Positions 1 to 6,046 of a DNA stretch of 9,602 nucleotides are shown piece after piece. Below the pieces are notes generated by a model. That model did not search any database and was not told the DNA's origin. It saw nothing but the letters and a program-made list of their open reading frames with translations. The DNA is taken from contig JAIOPF010000229.1 of NCBI GenBank assembly GCA_021414045.1, positions 1 to 9,602 on the forward strand. Direction: 5' to 3'. Made by a program: the position numbers and the translations under genes. The DNA comes from Deltaproteobacteria bacterium (GTDB lineage: Bacteria > UBA10199 > DSSB01). Numbering within the stretch: the first letter of the stretch is position 1; each line of letters starts with the position of its first letter.

Positions 1-294
1 CCCCTGGCTTTCTATCTTTTTACTTCGGATCCGAAGATCGAGGCCCAGGTGATGTCGCGTTCGATGTTCGGGGGGGGGTGCATCAACGATACGGTGGCGC
101 ATACCGGCGCCCCCGAGCTTCCCTTCGGTGGCGTGGGCGGGAGCGGCTTCGGCAATTACCATGGCCAGCGCAGCTTCGAGACTTTTTCCTATCCCCGTTC
201 CATCCTCAAGCGCTCGACCAAGATCGACGTTCCGGTTCGGTATCCTCCCCACACCGGCCTCAAGTTCAAGATACTGAAGAAGATGCTCGGCTAA
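1..294 (+). CDS. Aldehyde dehydrogenase, C-terminal end (partial)
   Basis: The reading frame is open from the first base and stops with TAA at 292-294, so only the last 97 codons are present and the start lies outside the window. The peptide begins PLAFYLFTSDPK and contains GGGCINDTVAH, LPFGGVGGSGFGNYHG and the tail DVPVRYPPHTGLKFKILKKML. This series is typical of the C-terminal catalytic/oligomerisation part of class-3-like NAD(P)-dependent aldehyde dehydrogenases, which oxidise fatty or aromatic aldehydes to carboxylates. The catalytic Cys and Glu lie upstream and cannot be checked. The lysine-rich end with no long hydrophobic stretch suggests a cytosolic or only loosely membrane-associated enzyme. 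Family assignment is secure; substrate is unknown. Confidence 0.93.
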   Translation, partial: PLAFYLFTSDPKIEAQVMSRSMFGGGCINDTVAHTGAPELPFGGVGGSGFGNYHGQRSFETFSYPRSILKRSTKIDVPVRYPPHTGLKFKILKKMLG

Positions 295-309
295 ACCTCC
301 CGCGGGATA

Positions 310-338
310 TTGTCCAAGCGTCTTCGACCCGTTAGAAT
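310..338 (+). promoter_or_regulatory. Candidate sigma70 promoter for the EF-Tu-like gene
   Basis: TTGTCC (310-315) and TAGAAT (333-338) are separated by exactly 17 nt, a good match to -35 and -10 hexamers. Transcription would start near 345, leaving a leader of about 20 nt that contains the Shine-Dalgarno sequence. It sits in the 73-nt gap after the aldehyde dehydrogenase stop, so the small downstream gene probably has its own promoter rather than depending on read-through. Seen in sequence only. Confidence 0.5.
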
Positions 339-353
339 GGGGGAAAGCCATTT

Positions 354-360
354 AGGAGGA
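354..360 (+). promoter_or_regulatory. Strong Shine-Dalgarno for the EF-Tu-like gene
   Basis: AGGAGGA lies 7 nt upstream of ATG 368. This decides the start at 368 over the other possible starts nearby and suggests efficient translation. Confidence 0.8.
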
Positions 361-367
361 TATCTCT

Positions 368-631
368 ATGGAGAATTGGGAAGAAGAAATCGGGATGGTG
401 GATCATTATTACGGCCATGCCCACGTCGCCGGCATTTGGCTGAAAAACGGCAAGCTCAAGCTCGGCGATCGCCTGCATTTCAAGGGGCATACGACGGATT
501 TCACGGAGACCGTCAGCTCCTTGCAGATCGAGCATATGGACGTCCGCGAAGCCGACCGTGGCGCTCATGTCGGGATTCCGGTGCACGAGAAGGCTAGAGA
601 GCACGACCGGGTTTTTATCATTCATCAATAA
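368..631 (+). CDS. EF-Tu domain-2-like small protein (translation elongation factor-like)
   Basis: This 87-residue protein starts at ATG 368 behind an AGGAGGA ribosome binding site. It consists of a single beta-barrel-type domain like domain 2 of translational GTPases. The pattern is GMVDHYY..., then LKLGDRLHFKGHTTDF, then SLQIEHMDV and a VGIPVHEKAREHDRVF tail. The KxGDxhxhKGHTTDF and QIEH elements are the hallmark of small stand-alone proteins usually annotated as translation elongation factor-like. The G domain is absent, so it cannot hydrolyse GTP, and no precise biochemical role is established to my knowledge. It is complete and of usual length for the group. It converges with the gamma-glutamyltransferase gene, with only 4 nt between the two stop codons and no recognisable terminator there. 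Confidence 0.88.
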   Translation: MENWEEEIGMVDHYYGHAHVAGIWLKNGKLKLGDRLHFKGHTTDFTETVSSLQIEHMDVREADRGAHVGIPVHEKAREHDRVFIIHQ

Positions 632-635
632 GGGA

Positions 636-2261
636 TTATTTCCTGGGGGCATCCTGGGGCGAGGGCTCAAGTACCAGCGCTTTTCCGTCCCCCCGGGGGT
701 CGCTGACCGCCTCGTATCGCTTCGTCTTGGGATCGAAGGACACCGCTTGCACATTTCCCCAAGGTTTTTCCAAATGGGTGGGTAGTTTTAATTTCTCCAA
801 AATCGCTCCGAAAAAACGATCGCTTTCGCCGAAGACCTCCGCGGGGTCCACTTGATAGTGGATGCGCTCTCCGGCCACACTGGCCTTCAAGTCCTGTCTC
901 AAGAAGAAATACCGCATCAAGGTCTCGAGCACGCTGCTGATGATGCGGGGACCGCCGGGTGAGCCTAGCGCCAAGATGGCGCGGCGATTTTTCGTCACCA
1001 AGGTGGGCGCCATGCTGGAGAGCGGGCGCTTGCCGGGGGCGACGGAATTATTCGCGGATTGCACGAGCCCGAAGGCGTTCGCCTGTCCGGGCGCCGTGGT
1101 GAAATCGTCCATCTCGTCGTTCATCAAAATGCCGGTGGGTCCCGCCGTGACGCAGGAGCCGAAGGAAAGATTGAGGGTGAGCGTCATCGCGACGGCGTTG
1201 CCTTCGGCGTCCATGACCGAGAGATGCGTCGTGTTGCCGTCGGTTTTCTTGAGCCATTCGCGGACGGGCATGCCCTTGACGAAATCGGGGTCGCCCAACT
1301 CGGCGTTGCGGTCGCGAAAGACCGTCTCCAAGACGCCGACCAAGGCTAGGGTCCAGGCCTCGTCCCCCGCGTCCTTATTCTTGCGGAAAAATTCCTCGAG
1401 CAAATTCATCCCGCGCAGCACCGCCAAGCCTCCGGAGGTGGGAGGCGGCATTCCCCAAATCCTGCCGAAGGGGAAGTCCACCCACAAGGGTTCGCGTTCC
1501 ACCGCGCGATAGGTCGAGAGGTCGGCAAGATCGAGGAGGGAGCCCTTGCCGCGCAAATTTTCCACCATCAGTTTCGCCGTGGCGCCTTGGTAAAACTCGC
1601 CGGCTCCGAGGTCGCGGAGCTTTTTCAAGGACTCCGCCAAATTTTTCTGCACCAGAATGCCGCTCGAATCCGGGGCCAGGAGTTTTCGGTAAATTTGGGA
1701 GGTATGATAGTCGCGCGAGAGGCAATCGGCCTTGTCGCGGATGCGTTTGTCCAGTTCCCGCTCGGGGCCGAAGCCCTCTTCGGCGAACCGCACCGCTTCG
1801 GGGAAGAGGCGGTTCCAGCTCATTTGTCCCCAGCGCTGGTGGAGGAAGGCCAGGCCCGCCGGTTCTCCGGGAACGGCAATGGCCAGGGGGCCGGCGCGGG
1901 AGGCCTCCGGGTCGAGGTCTTGGTTGAGGAACATGGCGGCGGTGGATTGGAGGGGGGCGGTTTCCCGGAAATCGACGGCGTGCACTTTGCTAGTCTTGGC
2001 ATTCCAGATCAGGGCCATGCCTCCGCCGCCCAGTCCCGAATGGTAAGGTTCGACGACCGATAAAGTCAGGGCGGCGGCGACGGCGGCATCCACCGCATTT
2101 CCGCCTTCCCGCAAGACTCGCGCCGCGGCCTCGGTGGCCAAGGGGTGCTGGGTGGCGACGGCGCCGGAAAATGCCGGCGCGGCAGCGGCCGTATTTCCCA
2201 TCAGAAGATAGAGGAAAAAGAGCGAGAACCAGACGACGCGGTGCAAATACGGTCGGAGCAT
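636..2261 (-). CDS. ggt: Gamma-glutamyltransferase (glutathione hydrolase) precursor
   Basis: A 541-residue Ntn-hydrolase that cleaves the gamma-glutamyl bond of glutathione and related compounds, or transfers the gamma-glutamyl group to acceptors. In Gram-negatives it acts in the periplasm. Residues 1 to about 28 form a signal peptide: basic HR near 7-8, hydrophobic core WFSLFFLYLL, then an Ala-rich cleavage region. Family landmarks are TQHPLATEAA and GGNAVDAAVA (38-62), DFRETAP with the gamma-glutamate-binding Arg at 99, and PPPTSGG (272-278). The autoprocessing site is NTTHLSV with the predicted nucleophile Thr344, followed by MDDF (384-387), PLSSMAPT (413-420) and GSPGG (433-437). The mature enzyme would be a large subunit (about 29-343) and a small subunit (344-541). 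The stretch between MDDF and PLSSM is as long as in the E. coli enzyme, so the lid loop appears to be present. The start is set by the signal peptide; no clear Shine-Dalgarno precedes it. Every key motif is intact. Confidence 0.96.
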   Translation of the reverse strand: MLRPYLHRVVWFSLFFLYLLMGNTAAAAPAFSGAVATQHPLATEAAARVLREGGNAVDAAVAAALTLSVVEPYHSGLGGGGMALIWNAKTSKVHAVDFRETAPLQSTAAMFLNQDLDPEASRAGPLAIAVPGEPAGLAFLHQRWGQMSWNRLFPEAVRFAEEGFGPERELDKRIRDKADCLSRDYHTSQIYRKLLAPDSSGILVQKNLAESLKKLRDLGAGEFYQGATAKLMVENLRGKGSLLDLADLSTYRAVEREPLWVDFPFGRIWGMPPPTSGGLAVLRGMNLLEEFFRKNKDAGDEAWTLALVGVLETVFRDRNAELGDPDFVKGMPVREWLKKTDGNTTHLSVMDAEGNAVAMTLTLNLSFGSCVTAGPTGILMNDEMDDFTTAPGQANAFGLVQSANNSVAPGKRPLSSMAPTLVTKNRRAILALGSPGGPRIISSVLETLMRYFFLRQDLKASVAGERIHYQVDPAEVFGESDRFFGAILEKLKLPTHLEKPWGNVQAVSFDPKTKRYEAVSDPRGDGKALVLEPSPQDAPRK

Positions 2262-2280
2262 GTGCGAGAATTTAAATGAA

Positions 2281-2335
2281 CTACTATTGACAAGCTATTA
2301 AAAAATATATGTATTTTAAGAAAATATATTTAAAA
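2281..2335. promoter_or_regulatory. AT-rich divergent promoter/operator region
   Basis: Within the 163-nt gap between the divergently oriented ggt and copy A genes, this stretch is almost pure A/T in otherwise GC-rich DNA. It holds a perfect TTGACA (2287-2292) pointing at copy A. The only downstream -10 candidates are TATTTT (2312-2317, 19-nt spacer) and TATGTA (2308-2313, 15-nt spacer), so the -10 assignment is uncertain. Two palindromes are visible: AAAATA/TATTTT arms around a 4-nt centre (2302-2317), and the perfect AAATATATTT (2322-2331). Minus-strand TTGTCA overlaps the same site, but I see no convincing matching -10 for ggt. A promoter region with possible operator is inferred, not shown. 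Confidence 0.35.
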
Positions 2336-2424
2336 ATTCGAGACCGCAATCCAGGCAACCCCAAGCCGGGCACGCCGATAATGTGGCATCCTGAAATTCG
2401 GTGGGCACATGAAGGGATAGGACC

Positions 2425-3348
2425 GTGGTCCATCGCCCCCTTGTGCCGACATCTTGGTTTTCCCGTCCCGGAGCGGATTCTGTTCGCGGACTTTCCTCTC
2501 TCGATCAAGTTTTGGAGCAGCTTCTCCTCGATCCGGATTTTCGCCGTTCGCTCTCTTCCGACCAAATTCGTGAATGTGGCTCCTTGCTTCAGGAGCGCGA
2601 TCCCGCCCTTTTGGCGGAGGCCGTCTTTTCCTTGGGCCATCAATTAGAGCGGTCCGAGGCCTTACAGGCCGCCATCGAAATCTACCAAGCCTTGGGAAGC
2701 TCGGTTGGAGCAGGGGCGCTTCAGGCCCGGGCCCGAGGACGCCTCGACGCCATCTTGGGGCAAGGTCCCGTGCAAAACCGCCTCGAGGACCTAGGCCGTC
2801 GCTTCGTTCGCCAAGCGACGGAGCCTTCCGCGATTTTCAGCTTCGCGATTGCCGGCGGAATTGCCGGGATGGTGAGGAGTTCCGTTTTAAGCGGCTTGGC
2901 CCTGCGCGCTCCTTCCTTTTGGACCCGGGGACTCATGGCCCGGGGTTTGGCGGGTACGGCGGCCTATTTGGCCGAAGTTCCGGCCTTCGTCGGAGCGGGG
3001 AGATTTTCACGCGCGCTTATATCCAACCCCGGCGCGGGTGCCGGCGAGCCGAGTTTGTCTCAAGAGTTCTCAGGAGCGGCGATATTCTTGGGCGTCCTGA
3101 AATTCGGCGGATTTCTCGGGCAAGCCTCTTTTGGTCGCCTGACTCGGAACGAGTTGCTGCGCGGCCTTGGAGGCTCCCTCAGCCAAGTCGGGTCGATATA
3201 TCTGGGACATCGCTTGCAAGAGTTCGCCGGATTGCGGCCGGGCCATGGCGAAGCCAACCGCTGGGTCGACAGCCTCGATGCCTGGCTGCAGATGAGGGTA
3301 GGGGGGCGACTTTTGGGGCATAGCTCGGAAGCTTCGAGGCGCCGCTGA
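2425..3348 (+). CDS. Copy A, segment 1: N-terminal hydrophobic domain of the large multidomain protein
   Basis: This 307-residue product matches about the first 290 residues of copy B. A frame-1 TGA at 2410-2412 limits how far upstream it can start. GTG 2425, with a GAAGGG-like Shine-Dalgarno 8 nt upstream, is the best start. Residues 25-50 are polar and helical. Residues about 60-115 look like a TPR-type helical hairpin (LAEAVFSLG, AIEIYQAL). Residues 125-300 form a Gly/Ala-rich hydrophobic domain with GRRFVRQAT (125-132), FAIAGGIAGMV (140-150), YLAEVPAF (181-188), IFLGVLKFGG (220-229), GLRP (269-272) and DSLDAWLQMRVGGRL (282-296). There is no classical signal peptide. After GGRLLGHS the frame runs out at TGA 3346-3348, while homology to copy B resumes in frame 3. 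This is therefore probably the 5' part of a frameshifted gene, though it could be a stand-alone N-domain protein. The domain is not one I recognise by name. Confidence 0.7.
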   Translation: MVHRPLVPTSWFSRPGADSVRGLSSLDQVLEQLLLDPDFRRSLSSDQIRECGSLLQERDPALLAEAVFSLGHQLERSEALQAAIEIYQALGSSVGAGALQARARGRLDAILGQGPVQNRLEDLGRRFVRQATEPSAIFSFAIAGGIAGMVRSSVLSGLALRAPSFWTRGLMARGLAGTAAYLAEVPAFVGAGRFSRALISNPGAGAGEPSLSQEFSGAAIFLGVLKFGGFLGQASFGRLTRNELLRGLGGSLSQVGSIYLGHRLQEFAGLRPGHGEANRWVDSLDAWLQMRVGGRLLGHSSEASRRR

Positions 3349-3401
3349 AAGGCTTTCCGGGTATCGGCGAGGCGGTTTCTTTTTCTCCCGACCGCCAACT
3401 C

Positions 3402-4241
3402 ATGATCCAACGTTGGGGCCTTGATTCCGTCAGACGCTTTTCTCGCGAGCTCGAGGGCGTCGCCCGCCTGCTGGGGGTCTCCGTTCAAGCCCTGGACCGA
3501 CTCCATGTGGACAGCCGCATCCAAGAGAGCGAAGTCCTCGAAGCCGGATGGCTTCGGTTTCACTACATGCTGCGTCACTCCGACACAGCCGGGTCCCGTG
3601 GCAGCTACGTCAATTGGATTTCCCGCCTGATGCTGGAAGAAGCCGTCGATCGCGGCGAGGCTTTCCGGCTCGACTCGATGTTCGAAAAACTCCACGCCGG
3701 TTGCGGTTTGGCGGAGTGGGAGCGTTTGGGAGCGGAACTTTTTCCGGATTACGATATTTTCACCGCTAGTAAAGTCACGGGTTCCAGGCCGCCCTTCGCG
3801 CCGGTCTACGCTTTTTCTTTTTTCCGCCAGGTGGAATCCTTGCCGATCCATCCCGACGCGCGGCGAGCCCTGCGGCAGTTTCTCCGGCACCAGGACGAAA
3901 TTCCGGAGGGGGTCCTGCCGAGGTTGACTCAACACTTGCGGGCCCACCCGGAATTTGTTTCTTCCGTGGAGGAAGCCTTGGCCGTGGCGCGGAAATATTT
4001 CAAGCCGAATCCCCGCTCTACCCGCATGTTTTGGAGCTCGGCGATGCGAATATTCAATTGCGCCCCTTCCGTCACGACGGCTTGCCCCTGGACTGGCCCG
4101 TCTTTGGCACCCAACATGATGCCTACTTGGCGGATACCCGATTCTCGGGTTTTCTGGCGGAATTCTTCCGAGATTGGCGGACGCAACGCCGCAGCATGCA
4201 ACATGCCCTCCGCGCGACGCAAACCTGGGAGCTGCTTTTGA
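3402..4241 (+). CDS. Copy A, segment 2: middle region of the large multidomain protein (frame-shifted fragment)
   Basis: This frame-3 reading has its first ATG at 3402. Coding character and similarity to copy B extend upstream to about 3333 (peptide FEAPLKGFPGIGEA, then VSFSPDRQL), and no Shine-Dalgarno precedes 3402, so the ATG is probably internal. Matches to copy B (from about residue 360) include GVARLLGV against AIAKLLEV, GSYVNWISR against GNYLNWLLR, EAV, and LFPDYDIF against LPSYDLF. Similarity stops near RKYF (about 3990-4001), where the homologous peptide continues in frame 2. The final 80 residues of this reading, from KPNPRS to the stop at 4241, overlap segment 3 out of frame and are very likely not real protein. 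No enzymatic motif is seen here; it looks like an alpha-helical middle region or spacer. Confidence 0.55.
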   Translation: MIQRWGLDSVRRFSRELEGVARLLGVSVQALDRLHVDSRIQESEVLEAGWLRFHYMLRHSDTAGSRGSYVNWISRLMLEEAVDRGEAFRLDSMFEKLHAGCGLAEWERLGAELFPDYDIFTASKVTGSRPPFAPVYAFSFFRQVESLPIHPDARRALRQFLRHQDEIPEGVLPRLTQHLRAHPEFVSSVEEALAVARKYFKPNPRSTRMFWSSAMRIFNCAPSVTTACPWTGPSLAPNMMPTWRIPDSRVFWRNSSEIGGRNAAACNMPSARRKPGSCF

Positions 4242-6046
4242 ACCTATGGCCCACGCCTCGCCCCTTGGTTTCCGAGGACATCGTGCGTGCCCTCGAATCC
4301 CTTTACGATCCCATGGCCACGGATCTGGCGCGAGCGATCCGGCACCGCGACTTTACCCTGCGTATCGTCGACGACGCCGAATTCAACCGATTAGTCCGCC
4401 AAATTTCGGGCGACGAGCGCGGCGAGTTCTGGTCCGGCTTCACCGTGCGCGGGGATCCCTATTTTTATCCCATGGACACCATCACGATACGCCAGATTCA
4501 AAATGTCTCGGGCGCGGTATTCCCCGAACTCGTCTTCGAGCGCTTGGTCACCCTGATCCACGAATACGAGCATCACTTGCACCGTTCCCTAGCCGATTCC
4601 CCCCAGATTTCCCAATTGAACGAGGAGATGAGTGCGCACCTGCGGCACCTGCACTTTCGTTCGCGGCAGGGATTCACCGAATCCATCGATGACATTTTGA
4701 AGGTTTCGCCACTGGGATTGGGCATGTATCTCAGGGATCGCATCGAGTCTTCTTACTTGCAGAGGTCGTTGGCTCCGAGAGTAAGGTCTCTGGAGCCCTT
4801 GGATTCATCGGAGGGAGCGCGCCGCGAGCGCATTGAAGATTCAGCTCATTATTCGCGGGGTTTGTTGGATCTGTCCTTGGATCGCCTTCTGGCCGTCTTG
4901 CGTCGAGGCACAACGGCTGGGGAAGATCGCGGACCCGTTCGGGATTGGCTGATGGAGGCTCGCCGCGTTTTGGAAGAGCAACGGAAGGACCTGGGCGAAT
5001 GGATCGAGTCCAAGGAAGGAGTTCCGACCCCGTACCTGGAGGCGGCTTCCTACCGTTACGTCGATTTCGCCCGCGTTTGGGAGCAATTGACCGAGACTTT
5101 AAATTTGTTGGCGGAGGAACCTTCCACGGCGAAACTTTCGCTGATCCGACGGAGGCTGGATTGGGTGCTGTATGACGGCGGCCACGGCCGAGCTTGGGAT
5201 TGGAACGAGGTGCCTTGGTTTCTGCGCCTGACCGAAACGACGCCGCCCGCGGAGGACCGCCTCGCCTATGGCCGGCACCTTTTGGAGCGCTTCCATCCCA
5301 ATCCCACTTCCGAGGATTTCGATCTCCTTGAAGCGGCGGCTGGCGGCCCGATCCGTGGCCGCGATATCGCCTTCGATTTGGACGACACTTTGGGGGACAC
5401 CGTGGCGCGACACGTCGCCGAGAAAATCCATGGTTTGGACCCGGGACGCTACGACCAAGACCCCCGTGAATCCGTGCACCAATTGCAGAGGGTCCGCGCC
5501 GTTTATCGTCACATGCAAGCCTTGCTCTTGGGGCTCTGGGCTTCCGGGAATCGTCTCCGTCTCTTCACCGCCTCGGACAATTACGCCGGGAACCATGACG
5601 CCTTTTTCAACGATTATCCCGCCCTCAAAGTCGCGTTCGGATTGGCCTCTCCTGAAGGTCCGGAGGTTTTGCTTCGTAGCGCGGATCTGGATCAATCTCC
5701 CCACTTTATGGATCGCCTCAAGTACCAAAGGCGCTATGCGGAGTTGTTTTCCGGAGAATCCGGAAGGAGATTTTTGCAAAACGTGAGGACGGAAAGAAGT
5801 TTGGGGGAATCGCGCGGTTTCCGCAGCGCCAAGCTTCCGACTCCAGGATTTCCCTTCGAGGTCCTGGTCGACGATTTGCAGGGATTCGGCGTGGAATTGC
5901 GCGAGGCCGGTTTTGGAGAGCGCTGGGTTCGCGCCCAGGGAAACGGACTTCGTCAATGGAGTTCGCTCGTCGAATTTTTCTCTAGTCCGCGCGAACCCGC
6001 GATGGATCTCTGGAACCGCTGGTTATCCGAGGAGTATGAAGAATGA
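4031..6046 (+). CDS. Copy A, segment 3: predicted zinc metallopeptidase plus HAD-like phosphatase domains
   Basis: The listed start is TTG 4031 (671 residues), but frame 2 is homologous from about 4001 (FQAESPLYPHVLEL), so TTG 4031 is unlikely to be a natural start. A metallopeptidase-like domain spans about 80-230. A strand-like DTITIRQIQ precedes HEYEH (177-181), and EE (198-199) with AHLRH (202-206) follows. This resembles HEXXH zincins with a downstream Glu as third zinc ligand. A helical linker covers about 230-430. The C-terminal HAD domain has motif I FDLDDTLGDT (nucleophile D449, D451, T453), motif II LFTAS (T513 or S515), motif III Lys candidates K564 (HFMDRLK) or K601, and motif IV VLVDD (D614, D615). 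Both active sites look complete despite the broken upstream frames. The stop TGA overlaps the ATG of copy B. Substrates are unknown; no signal peptide is visible. Confidence 0.75.
   Translation: MELGDANIQLRPFRHDGLPLDWPVFGTQHDAYLADTRFSGFLAEFFRDWRTQRRSMQHALRATQTWELLLNLWPTPRPLVSEDIVRALESLYDPMATDLARAIRHRDFTLRIVDDAEFNRLVRQISGDERGEFWSGFTVRGDPYFYPMDTITIRQIQNVSGAVFPELVFERLVTLIHEYEHHLHRSLADSPQISQLNEEMSAHLRHLHFRSRQGFTESIDDILKVSPLGLGMYLRDRIESSYLQRSLAPRVRSLEPLDSSEGARRERIEDSAHYSRGLLDLSLDRLLAVLRRGTTAGEDRGPVRDWLMEARRVLEEQRKDLGEWIESKEGVPTPYLEAASYRYVDFARVWEQLTETLNLLAEEPSTAKLSLIRRRLDWVLYDGGHGRAWDWNEVPWFLRLTETTPPAEDRLAYGRHLLERFHPNPTSEDFDLLEAAAGGPIRGRDIAFDLDDTLGDTVARHVAEKIHGLDPGRYDQDPRESVHQLQRVRAVYRHMQALLLGLWASGNRLRLFTASDNYAGNHDAFFNDYPALKVAFGLASPEGPEVLLRSADLDQSPHFMDRLKYQRRYAELFSGESGRRFLQNVRTERSLGESRGFRSAKLPTPGFPFEVLVDDLQGFGVELREAGFGERWVRAQGNGLRQWSSLVEFFSSPREPAMDLWNRWLSEEYEE
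6029..6046 (+). promoter_or_regulatory. Shine-Dalgarno and ATGA stop/start overlap coupling copy A to copy B
   Basis: GAGGAG (6029-6034) lies 8 nt upstream of ATG 6043. The sequence ATGA at 6043-6046 contains both the copy B start and the copy A stop. This arrangement fixes the copy B start and is typical of translational coupling within an operon. A competing ATG at 6036 opens frame 3, which has no similarity to copy A. Confidence 0.75.

Larger units (their letters stand above)
2425..6046 (+). pseudogene. Copy A composite: frameshifted tandem paralogue of the 6043-9602 gene
   Basis: Read as frame 1 (2425 to about 3330), then frame 3 (about 3333-4001), then frame 2 (about 4001-6046), this region gives about 1207 residues collinear with copy B. 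The order is N-terminal hydrophobic domain, middle region, HEYEH metallopeptidase domain and HAD domain. Each junction is a -1 shift, equivalent to one missing base. Across the start of the HAD domain (residues 438-536 of segment 3 against 1013-1111 of copy B) I count 57 identities in 99 ungapped positions. No in-frame nonsense codons are needed beyond those created by the two shifts, and all catalytic motifs survive. This fits either very recent inactivation, two sequencing or assembly errors, or a genuinely split gene. Pseudogene status is therefore provisional. Confidence 0.55.

Noticed and set aside
298..307. Perfect palindrome TCCCGCGGGA after the aldehyde dehydrogenase stop, considered as terminator
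   Set aside because: It has no loop and no following T-run; a 10-nt GC palindrome can arise by chance. It could be an operator next to the promoter at 310-338, but nothing supports that.
862..1512. Plus-strand open frame (216 codons) opposite ggt
   Set aside because: It is antisense to a gamma-glutamyltransferase whose motifs are all intact, and it has no recognisable content.
2409..2420. Tiny ORF ATG AAG GGA TAG just before the copy A start, considered as a leader peptide
   Set aside because: Only three codons, no ribosome binding site of its own, and no hairpins typical of attenuation. The AAGGGA more likely serves as Shine-Dalgarno for GTG 2425.
2336..2424. Possible riboswitch or structured leader upstream of copy A
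   Set aside because: I could find only 3-4 bp stems and no match to a riboswitch core that I recognise; folding and covariance searches would be needed to say more.
3295..3348. Programmed -1 frameshifting, or loss of a base in the G6 run at 3301-3306, as the cause of the first break
   Set aside because: No X XXY YYZ slippery heptamer lies in the permitted interval 3324-3348. A single-base change at the G run would put translation into the frame-3 TAG at 3321, and frame 1 still matches copy B after the G run.
3060..3947. Long minus-strand open frame (295 codons) opposite copy A
   Set aside because: It lies antisense to two homology-supported segments, has no recognisable motif, and spans the first frame break. 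Long antisense frames are common in GC-rich coding DNA.
5099..5956. Minus-strand open frame (285 codons) opposite the HAD region
   Set aside because: The sense strand carries conserved HAD motifs also found in copy B; the antisense product shows no family features.
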